Part shown: piece after piece, positions 39,701-51,700 of the stretch | Position numbering within the stretch: position 1 is the first letter of the stretch | How the letters are laid out: every line of letters begins with the position of its first letter | NCBI GenBank assembly: GCA_022494885.1 | Contig: JAGVSM010003622.1 | Coordinates: 124,001 to 188,000, forward strand | Source: Micrasema longulum | Lineage: Eukaryota; Arthropoda; Insecta; Trichoptera; Brachycentridae | Length of the DNA stretch: 64,000 nucleotides | Reading direction: 5' to 3' | Program-made: the position numbers and the translations under genes | Notes under the pieces: generated by a model | What the model was told of the DNA's origin: nothing | Databases searched by the model: none | The model's input: the letters and a program-made list of their open reading frames with translations, nothing else

Positions 39701-42700
39701 GTGGGATTTTTTGTTTACTATTTTTACTGTTAATATGTATTTCATTGCTATGTATTTATCCTTTATTTTTTTTAATACTCTGCTTTACCTCTTATGTATA
39801 TTGTAAAAAAAAAACAAAAAAAAAATTTTAAAAAAATAAATAAAAATGACAAGTCACAAGCCCGATAGATGCCTAGACTTCCATATTCCCTTCTCTGTGC
39901 AATGTTAATCTATTTTCTCCATCTCTGTTGCAATATGTTAATCTTAATTACTACCTAGGGTTGAATTCAAGTCCTTGTTTACAAACATTTGGACAAAGTC
40001 GGAAAGGTATAAAAATTGCAAAATGTTTTCAGGCGTTGCCTAGTATGCAGGTGAAATATTTCAGACGGACCAATCTCACCCGCATCAATAAAGGTTTCGG
40101 CTCTTTAAATTCATTCACAAAAACCAACGCATGGAAGAATTGAAGAAATATTATTATTTTATCAATTTTAGGCGAGTAGCTTAAATCTATTTTAACAAAA
40201 GTTAGTTTCCGAAACAAATCTAGTCCATTTTTGAACCCATTGAGATCAGCTCTTGTGGGAGCTTATTCCGATCACCGACAACCCTACTGCTCGGAAAACG
40301 CTTCTGTGAATTTAGATCGAATCTCATTTTCTCCAGCCGGAGACTGCGGCCTCGAAGACGAGCATCTCGTTCAAGCTCAAACATGGGATCCAAATTTGGG
40401 CGGGTCAATCAGGTCACCCCTTTCTCGCCGTTCCCGCAGCGATGTGAGACCGAGAGGTTTCGGGCTCGTCGACAACTTCGTAGCTCGTCTTTGGACTCCT
40501 TTCGACAAGCTGATATGCTTAACAAAATAGGGACATTCCATACCTGAAACCCGTAAATAAATACGTGTGTTCAAACATTGGCGCAACGGTAAATGTTACG
40601 CAGCATGTAAAGCGGCTATTTACAATGTGTAAGCCGCCCTGTAAATGTTTAGACTCCAATACTGCCTACTTAAGAATCTCTGTTGTAATATGTAATCAAA
40701 TTTAGTTTAGTGTAATAATGCAGTCAGATAACTTGATTAAAGATATTGAGCATGTCCAATTGCTTGCAGACTGGCTGGGTTTTCTCCCTAAGAAGTTGTT
40801 CATATTTAAATTTGTTGCAACAGAGAGGGAAAACATTTTTGAGGAGAGGAAAATGGGAGTCTGCAGTATTGGCAAAGTTTTTAGTTTTTAGTTAGTCCAA
40901 ATGTTTGTAGGCAAAAGAATGGATTCCACTTAGTATTAACAAATTACAACAGAGATGGAGAACATTTTAGAGAAGACTAAGGAAGTCTGGGCATTTACAG
41001 GGCTTATGACCTGTCATTGGCTGGTTTAAGTGGCCACTTTACACACTGTGTATGGTTCCCAAAAATGTTTTCCCTCTCTGTTGCAACAAATTCAAATATG
41101 AACAACTTCTTAGGGAGAAAATCCAGCCAGTCTGCAAGCGTTTGGACATACTCAAAACATTGTTGGATTAACTACCCGGTAAAAGAAGAAGTATAAAAAA
41201 ATTGGAAAAATTGTTTTCAGGCGTTGCCTAGTGGGTGAATTGGTTCAGCCGGATGAATCTCACCCGCATGATAAAGGTTTCAGCTGTTTTACTTCACCAA
41301 AGTCAACAGATGGAAGAGTTGAGGAAATGTGGGTGTTCAAACATGGGCAGAATGGTGAATGTTACACAGTGTGTAAAGTGGCCACTTAAACCAGCCAATG
41401 ACAGGTCGTAAGACCTGTAAATGCCTTGACTCCCATATTCCCCTTCTCAAAAATGTTTTCCCTCTCTGTTGCAACAAATTTAAATGATAACAGATAACTT
41501 GACTTGCAGACCGCAGGTCCGTGGTTCAAACCCCAGTCCAGCCCAACTCGATTGTGTTTATTTTTCTATGACGATTTCGACTTTGTTGTTTTTCTTTCGG
41601 CTAATTTGCGGTTTCGATGTTAAGGACATCCTCGGGAAGACGCCGAAACGGACGCCATCATTCACGACCAGGCGCAGGTCGCAGAGCTTCCGCAAGAGGG
41701 GGGACACGGCAGAATTACCGCCGGTAGAAATTGAAGGTACAGTCGCTTTTTTATATAATTCCTCTGTACGTGTGACGTCACCGTATTCCTCCTAAACGGC
41801 TTAACCGATTTATGTGCGGTTTTTAGAGAAATATAGATGTTTGCGCTGTGCGTGTTCGTAGATATTAAAATCTTCAATCTAATATGTAAAAAAGAAGTAA
41901 GGAGCATAAATATTTTATTTATCGATCTACCAGGGTTGCATTCGAGGAGAATGCGTTTGCAAAAAAATGTAAAGATGTTGTTTTTATGTGTATAAAAAAA
42001 GTTAGTTTTTTAATGTTTACAAACAGCATTTGTTTTTTGTGGATCTCAATCAGATTCTTTCCTTAAGTTCCTTATAATTTCAACCCATTTATTTCTTTTA
42101 ATTGGATTTTTGGTAACATTAAAATTAAATTAAATTCAATCCATTTTTAAAAATCGTATTCCTACATAAGTACACGCCTTTGTTGGTGAGACGACCGCAG
42201 TTTGACGTTTGCAAAAAGAATGCTATATTTAAAAAAAGAAAATTATTTTATGTTATAAAATTCAACCACAAACAAGTACCTGGGTACCTACTTAAATTCA
42301 ATATTTTTTTAATATTAACAATTTTTAGTTTTGGAATTTATCCACAAACAAGTGCCTACCTAAAGTAGGTACCTACTTATCAATGAAAAGTCTTTTATTT
42401 TATTTATTTTATTTATTTGGATAACCAACAGCTATAATTATATCATATTTATATAACAAAACAAATAACAAATAAGCCAATTACAGGTTTTCACAAGTAG
42501 CATCACAGCAAGTTAAAAAAGATTCTCGAACATAAAATGAATAGTAATTAAATGTAAATTTAAAAGAAAAGAAAAAAATACTACGAGTTATTTCGAAAGC
42601 AAACGCCGCACGTTATTAAGATTATTTGCAAATAAATCTATGTTAAATGATTTATTTATTACATTAAAATTATTAAAAGTTCGCCATAAATATGAATTTT

Positions 42701-45700
42701 GCCTATAATTAGATGAAACAAGAGGTATGTGAAGAAGAGGGTTATTTCTTAAAACTTTGGAAGGAACATTGATAGAAAGTTTGCAAAGTAGTTCAGGACA
42801 GTCAATTGAACCAGAAGCAATTTTAAGTAAATAAATTATATCCGCTATTTCGCGACGTTTTTGCAGAGGCAGTAGGTGATGTTTTTTACATATATGAATA
42901 TACTGGTCGGATTTAAACTCAAGTTTCAACCGGAAACACATGAACTTTACGAATTTTTTTTGAATATTTTCAATGCGTGATATCTGCACATTGTACATAG
43001 GATTCCATATTTGTGATGCATATTCTAAGTTGCTTCGCACTAATGTACAGTAAAGGATTTTAAGTGTCTTTGCCATAGTGAACGACGTAGAGCTACGCAT
43101 AACAAAGCCAAGCGCACGCGATGACTTTTTTATGATGCTGTCAACATGGGCGTCAAAAAGTAATTTACTATCATGGAAGACACCTAGATCCTTTACACAT
43201 AATGAGCGTTGGAGGTTTTGACCCTTAAGCACATTGCCAACGTTCGGGCAGAACAACGGCTGTCGGGTCCGCTAATTCATTATATATGGCCCACGACAAT
43301 TAAGACAGTTATATTTAGTTATAAGGCCATTCCATTTCTCCACGACTCGCTTTGTCGGGGAGTTCTTCCCGGGGTCGGATGAGAAGTGAGAAGGAGGCAG
43401 GACCTCTGAGATGGCGGTTTTTATTCATTGTGAAAATTGATTTCAACTCGGGTACATTATATTGCTCAGTTAAGATCGAGTCACCACACGGCCTGCGCTC
43501 CCAGTGAACTCGACCCGAGCTCCCTCAAGCGGTCCTCGTACGATTTATTTCCTAGAGAAACTACCATTTCAGTTGCTCTTCTCTGGACTTTCTCCGACAA
43601 CTCTATCTCTTTTTAAAATAGGGACTCCAGATTTGGTGGGCATACTCCGGGAGTGGGCGAACATATGTTTTATAAATTGCATTAAGTATTTTAAAAATGC
43701 ATGTAAGGTCCATCTCCGTTCTACGTTTCCCCTATGGTGACAGATTGAGAGATTGCTCTATTACCCCTTTACGAGGCATCGGGTTCTCGCGGTCCGGCCT
43801 ACCACGGCTGACTGGGCAACGCTGGCCGCAGGACCGCGACCCGATTCAACGTCGAGGCTCTGTCAGTTTGTTGTCGCCGTACTATTTAACGCCGTCTCTA
43901 TTGCAGGTTACCTGGAGCGCAAGCACGAGGCAGGCAGCGGGGGTCAGCGGGCGGCCGTGCGCTCGTGGCGCGGCTACCACACGGTGCTGTGCGGCCAGCT
44001 GCTCTGCTTCTTCCGCGACGAGCTCGACTTCGCGCAGGCCAAGGCCGCCGCCCCGCCCGTCTCCATACTCAAGGTCGGTCGCGCTGCCCACGTTTTCTTA
44101 TCAGCGTTGATCGTTCGAATTATCGGCAAGGTATCCCAAGGATACTGCACTATTACTGGATTTATGTTCTACATTTATGTTTTTAATATAAACGAGTATG
44201 AGTTTCATCTTATTTAGGACATGAGAAAACTATGCTTAATATGCACTAACTTTTGCTAATATAAACCTGTAGCGCAATCGCAAATAATAATCGACGTGAT
44301 AACAATTTCTCACCCTGGTTGTTTATCGTATTCGCGATCACAATGCAACATCCGTGAACGCCCAATATTAAAAGTCAAAATATTTACATTTCGCGACGTA
44401 TAATCCTGCTGCGCAATCACATATTTGAATTTCACCGATGTAAATATGGAAAATATTCCAAAACTGCTATTTTTATTTATTATTTATCACGCTATTCATT
44501 GCATTTAGCCAGCGGTTGGCGAGCCAAATGTCAAGAAAAGCAATCGCCAAAGTAAATGTAATTTAATTTTCACTTTTTTGTATTAGATACTCCTTACTAT
44601 TTTGCAAATGCAATATATTGTATTATTTTTTATAGTAAACGCCGATTTTTCGCCAGTGAACTGTATTTATTTACGAGGAAAACAAAAAACAAACCGACAC
44701 AAGAGTTGACTTAGAGATTACACACGCGTTGACTTATGACTGCAATTACTTAAGCATATTTTTAGCACGTCGATAGTTATTTGTGATTGAGCTACTGGAT
44801 TATGTTACAAAATATTTATTATAGATCGGATACACAAGAACACTATAATATCGGAAGGAATTTACAAATTAAATAAAAAAAAGGGATAGTTATCCAGATT
44901 TGTGTCAGAGATGTCAAATCGGCGTCGCCAACCGGTGTGCAAGTGGATTCTGATCACTGGGTTGATTTCTGACCCTCCACAACAGAGTCACCTTAGTCAG
45001 CTTGTTAATAAAATGATAATAAATGATGCAATAATTTATTAAAAACTATAATGGCACCTCTGATGAAATAATCCTAAAAAATCTGTTTTTCAGTTAAATA
45101 TACACTATGAATTGTGATAAAAACTTTCACATGCTAAAATCTAGATATAATTCTACCTTTTCAATTAAACCACTTCATTATTTTTTTACATATAATGATT
45201 TTAAAGGAAAGTAAAAAGACACAATGGTATATAGTAGACTCGGCAGGAGTGGAAGCGGGAGAGAGGTGTTTATAATTTAATTTGATTCAGTGATCGTTTG
45301 AAAGAAGACAACTTGTCATCGAAGAAATCAAGACTGGTATGTTTGTCGGCAGATCTGAGAATTCTGGGCACAGGCGAATGGAAACCACAGTTAGTTCAAT
45401 GGTTATCGGTATGAAAGAGTAAGTTTTGTCTGAGGTTTCCAGTTGGGATATTTAATTTCATTGTTTTATTTTAATGACTGTATAACAAACGACACGCAGC
45501 CGTACCCTGTATGACGCACGGTTTGACGGTTCACACATTTGCAGGCGGTGTGCGAGCGCGCTTCCGACTACACCAAGCGCAAGCACGTGTTCCGGCTGCG
45601 CTGCGCCGACAGCGCCGAGTTCCTCTTCAGCTGCGCGGGGGCCGCGGAGCTGCAGGACTGGGTGGCCAAGCTGGCCTTCCACGCGCGCCTGCCGCCCTCG

Positions 45701-48700
45701 CTGCAGCTGCTCAGCTACGGGGAGGCGGAGGCCCTGCGCCAGAAGCTGCATCACCAGTGAGTCTCTGTTCCCTTGTCGTCGGATGTCATGCTACGTTTCC
45801 CTCGTTCTGCTGGACTGTTTTGAATGCTTGTCAAGCTCCGGTGGATTCAATAGTTCCTAAAACTTTTCACCATGCATTAGTGGTCGTATTTGTGGACCCA
45901 CAAATATTCCTTCCTTAATTTTGCATCACTAACGCCGAATATAAATAATTTTGAACGTCACATGTTCTATGTGATACGTAATATGTAATATGTCAACAGT
46001 ATCCTTTCAAAGAAAAATAGTCCTTTGGAAATAATGTTCGAAATGCTAGTTTCCAAATCTTCATATAATATTTGAAAAACACGACTATGTTAAAGACAAA
46101 AAATATAGTGTACTTTTTTGTATGGAGGAATAAGCCAAGGTCATCGGCTAGTTTCATCGTTTACTGAGGACGGGCGCACTTTATAGATATTTTTTTTGTA
46201 AGAAGATATAAACGGTGGTGGTGATTTATAACCATTATTTTATTTGTTTTCCCATGAACATAGTTACCATAAAACATTATTATCGAAAGTCAAAAATAAT
46301 GGTAAGCTGTGCATAATTGCTTATTTGGACGATTCGCCCCTAGTTCTTTTTCTTACTGCACGATATCTGAAATAAGTTGATATTGTATAGTTAATGAATG
46401 AACTATTCCTAGGAACGGATCTTCGAGCTCCTCGGCCCAGTCGTCTCCCGAACCCCGACCGAGGCAGCGGACGCAGGTGGAAATACTGCAGCAGCACCGA
46501 GCATCCAGACAGGTTTGTTTATTCTGTTATTCGAGAAGGAAAACCAGAATTCTGGGGAATTTATCTATCTATTTACGGACTTGTTTAACAACTTTATACA
46601 GGAACAATTAAAATAAAATACAACTAAAGATAATCAAAGCTAGGATTAAAAATTAAATAATAATTCCCATCTCGAGACAAGATCCGGTTTATCTTATAGT
46701 CTTTAAATTGATTAAAGTGACAGCTGCCAAACTAATGTGACTAGTGGTGGGGAAGTACTGATCACTGACCATGTACCGATCAAATCCATTTTATCAGGTT
46801 TTACATGCAAACATTAAATTCTGTTTCTGAAAATTGATATTAAAACGCAAAAACAAGCCTATTATAGTGTGTTTAAGACAATTATTCATAAACAAATAAG
46901 ACATTTATGCTTTTTTCATGAACAACGTCAAATTAATTATTTTTTTATTCGATCCATTTGTCCCATCTCTAACATTTTTGCAAAATCTACGCAAAATCGA
47001 CGTAACCTTGTTAGTACGTCGTTAATAGTTAAGTTTATTTTAGTTTTTTTTTTTTTTAAGTTTTAAAGCTGATTTTATATAATTATGTTTATTTATAATT
47101 GTATTTAAAAATTAATTAACACGCCAGATACAAATGATTTTTCGTGTGTCAATATAAATCACTCTTCAGATGTCACTACAAAGTTATGTCTTCACTTTTG
47201 CTGACAACTGTTATTCTAATCGAGCTATATTTATTTATTCATTTAATGCACAAAATACACAATTTTATCATAGAGCACAATTATAATTTTTTATGTCCCG
47301 ACTTGTTAGAAAATTCCGTGTTAAGTCGGGTATATTTTAAGGACTATAGTGATTGCTTAGATCTAGAAAGACTTACACCAAAGTCCAGGTCGTTCCAGTT
47401 TACAACGCGACATAATCGGGGCATTGGTGTATGCAAGCCATAGTTTGCGCTATGCTGATCGAGGAACAGCGCATCATTATTTGGCGACCGGCGGATCGAA
47501 ACATCGAATGCCACTCGTTCCAGTAACGATGGTACATAAAATTAAGCCGCTTAGTAAATTTATTAAGCCACTAGTAGACAGTTGACAATATTTTTGTTCG
47601 GTATGTCCGAGAAGAAGCTCGTTATAAAAGTTAATAAATGTATGGAGAAAAGCACAAACTGAAATGTCAACTAATGTTTCTTCATATATCCGAGATCTCG
47701 TTATTTCGGAAGAGATCTTTTGGACTAACCGTCATTTCCTAAATGAGAGACACGAGACGGTTATTCCAGACATTACCTTCAACGAGTTAATATTTGTGCA
47801 TTGTTTATTCTAGTCCAACGCATCGTCAGACTCCCCCACCACTCCGCCCGCCCCCCCGAGGTCCGCCACCATACCCGACACACCACCCAAGACAGGTAAA
47901 TTAATCTTCACAAGGGTATCAGAAGCAACATCAGAAATCTCCACCAAAAACGGAAAATTAGTTATTGATACCAAAATAAACTAAAGATACCTACCTAAAT
48001 AATAGCGTAATGCAAAATCGTCAATTCAAAGCTTTGCTCTAGTTTAACTTTATGTAGTTTTTTTTATTTAATTGCAGAAATCCAAGGGCCGGCCATACCG
48101 CCCAGGTTACCCCCATCGTCGCCAGTTGATAATGCTGACGTGTTACTTAGGTAAGTTGAAAAATCACACACTCGGTCTAGAAAGATTTGGACATACTAAA
48201 AATTAAAATTTAAGGTTTTTAATAGATATGTAGCGACCTCCCTGGAGCAATGGTTAAAACGTTAAACTCGCACATGGTAGATTTCGGGTTCGACTTCCCG
48301 GTGAGAATTGAGAATTTAAATGTGATTTTTCTTTAAGCCTGGGTGTTCTGTGCTGTAATTCATCACTGCAGTAGGGCCGGGCCTCCTGGCACGTTGTGCG
48401 GAAAAAGTAATAAATAAAACAGGAGTGTAGATTTTTTTCTCTATTTTTGTTTATTATATAATATTGTGAGGTGATTTTTACAAAAATGGTGCTATTTAAA
48501 TTATCCAACTGTCAAGTTGAGTGAATGCGCCAAGCTGACTTGGTTGAGCTGATTGACGTTACCTTGGCCCTGTGGTCTCTTTATAGGCTGCGTTCCTTTG
48601 TTCTTCATGTCTCCATGGTAGGAATGAAGTGTGTAATGAAGTTAATTTACTGCAGGATGTTGCTCTTATGTAGATGGAAGTTTTATGGGCTATACTGTTA

Positions 48701-51700
48701 GTCTTGCGGAATGTGTTGTATTGCATTCAATATAAAATGATCGCTCATCGGTCATTGCTCTATATTTCAGGTGAAATCATTGCACATGTGTGTGTCGTCG
48801 ATCAATGGGCTATGTCTCAAACATACATAAAGTTTTTTCAATGTTGTAAAATTTTTGTTTTTTTTTCTGGCAGACGTCAAACCGAACCCGCGATGGGGAA
48901 CGGCAACCGAATGTCGGAACCGCCTGCCGGTTCCTGGGGGCGAACCAGGTACGGAAGCAACCGGGACATAAACAGCGACTTCATCAACTCCCAGCAGGCG
49001 CAAACGAGTAAGTATAACATCCGACTCACACTGACCGATAACTAATTTTACCAACAGGCATTTTCCACTACGTTAGGCGTGCCGACATGGTTTAGAGATG
49101 CCGAGTCGATGGATGTAAAGAAAGGCCAAATATAATTTTACGACACGAATGTTGATGGATGCAAAAAATGAGAAATACCGATAAAGACATGGCGTCATTG
49201 AATTTGACAGATACTTAACATTATTTCACAAGCTGGTCCTGTTAATTGGCCTCCACGATCTTGTGATTTGACGCCATTGGATTTATTCCGATGGAGCTAC
49301 GTTAAATTCGTGGTCTATGGAAAGAAACTAACAACTCTCGAAGCTTCGGAAGCCAATGTACGCGCACCATATTGCCGGATTTATTGAACAAGTTACTAAA
49401 ATTTGATCCCACAGAATGCGCAACATAACCCCTACTCGCGGAGGACATATGTCTGATATTTATTTATTATATATACGGCCTAAGTCAATTACGAAGAAAC
49501 AAATGTACAAGAAACTGATAAAAAATAACATAAAACTATGCAGCAAAGACAAACAAGGGAAATAAAAAAATGCTATTCGATATATTCAAGAACATGATCA
49601 ACATACAAGACCTCGAGCTGACCCGTGCCAATCCATCTTCATCCCATACCGCGTTGATGGCGAAGCGATCTACGAAAATCCGGGAGATCTATCTCAAAGA
49701 ATTCCAAATTGTGTGACGAATTGACTAATCTACACATTCTGGACATTGGGGCTTGAAAACAAAAGTTGCTCTTAGAAGATTTGATAAATAGCAGATTTTG
49801 ACTTCTGGTGACACGGTTGGAAACACACGACAGGGATGGGACATCACTTAAAGCATTAAGTATTTTGAGAATGCATACAAGGTCCATCTCAGTTCTACGT
49901 TTCTCCGACAAAGACAGATTGAGAGATTGCTCTATTTTAACATGGGAATAATTACCCCTTTGCAATCCGAGCGCCCGTGCCACTTTTCTTAGAAGTCGGT
50001 GTTGGACAGATTCGATCCTATAGAATGGAGACCGAATTGGAGAAGCATATTTTAGATGGGGAGTTTTGGTGGTATTTATATTTTTGAAATCCTTCGTCAT
50101 TCTATTGATAATATCAAGAAGGCAGATTTGTTTACAATATTATTTCAATTAAAAAATGAATTTTTGAATTCATTAGAATTCATTTATAGAATGCATACGA
50201 TTGATTTATCTCTAGTCATTACGTTGATGTGTTTGTGACGTCGTGTGATTGTATTTGTAAGTCAATTATATTTTGTATTGTTGCAAGAATATAGTTTCCA
50301 TTTAACGTATATTTAGAATTTCTCACAGAGTTTTATATTTGAAACACGCAGCGTATCTCGATCATCTCCGTGTCCAGGCGGATGGAGAATACAGTTCTGT
50401 TTGTGAAATAGAACCAGAACACTGGACGAGTGTTTTCCACTCGATGGCTGGTCACATATAAAAATCCCAAATGAGGAAATCGAGTGCAGATTAGTTCGCC
50501 TCGTTGTGAAGCGCTCGGCGCGTCTTGAGGTCCTGGGTTCGATTCCTGGCAGGGTGGACTTTAAATTGCAATAGTTTATTGTTCGTGGACTGGCCATCGG
50601 AAGACACATCGAATGAGTTTTGAATTTTTTTAAACGTAAAACCGGGGTTATGAAAAACGTTAATTGGGGGGATATTTGAATAAGAATGTATGAAAAAAAA
50701 GGACCAGAACATTTCATCGTAAAAAGCAGGAAAATGTAAAACTGAGAATACGCTGTTTTGATATGTGTCCATATGAGTGGATCCTATGAGAAAAAAGTGA
50801 CTGAAATTGTAATATTTGTTCAATGGAAACTATGTATTTATATACATATTGGTAGCTTTTTAAATTGTATGTTTATTTTATTGATTGTATTTATGTGCAA
50901 TTTGTTTACGTCCGCATACTCTGCATTTAACATATCTAAATCGCACGCACACGCCCGCACGACTAACGCGACCTGCGAGCGACCATGTATTCGCATGTGC
51001 CAGTTTTAGAAGGGAGGCCGCCGCCGCTGCCCGCGTCGCTGCCGCCGCGCCGGCCGCCCGACCACCACCACCACCGATGGGCGACGCCAGAACCCTTGCG
51101 GTAGCGCCGACTGCGCGGCGTCGCGCCGAACTCGCACGCGGCGGCCCAGGGCCCGGAGGCGCCGGAGTGGTCGCGGCGCTCGAGCGCGCAGCAGTCGCAC
51201 TATCACCACGCGGTCTCCAGCGCCGACAATAACGCCGGCCCCAATAACAACACGTGGCAAGAGGGATCGACGGCGCAGTTTTACACGGCGAGCGATTACG
51301 GTAAATTGAGCTCAGACTCGCACGAGCGGTTTGGTAAACTGGATTCCCGCAGTCGGTGCAAACTTGTAGATCCTTTGCTTATTCCTCTTTTGTAGATTTA
51401 GGCATAAAACGGTCCTCGGCATCAAAGTGGGACAATATCCAAATTCATCAGTTTTCCGTAGATGATTTTCTGTTTCGGATATATTTGCTGTACAATTTTT
51501 CTTCCGTCGTTTTTTTTCCAAAATCCGAGGCCTTATTACAATAAGGCAAAACACTGCTTGTAAATGATATGATTTATTTATTTATTTACATACATAAGTT
51601 TATTGTACATTATTTGAGACATAAGTCCCAACTCTATGGGACTAAAAGTCCTGTGTTGAGATGGGACGAGTAATTATATGACACAGACAAATATAGGATT

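Noticed and set aside
51101..51149. A 49-bp intron from 51101 to 51149 skipping the TAG
   Set aside because: It would shift the frame of the remaining exon and is too short with no pyrimidine tract.
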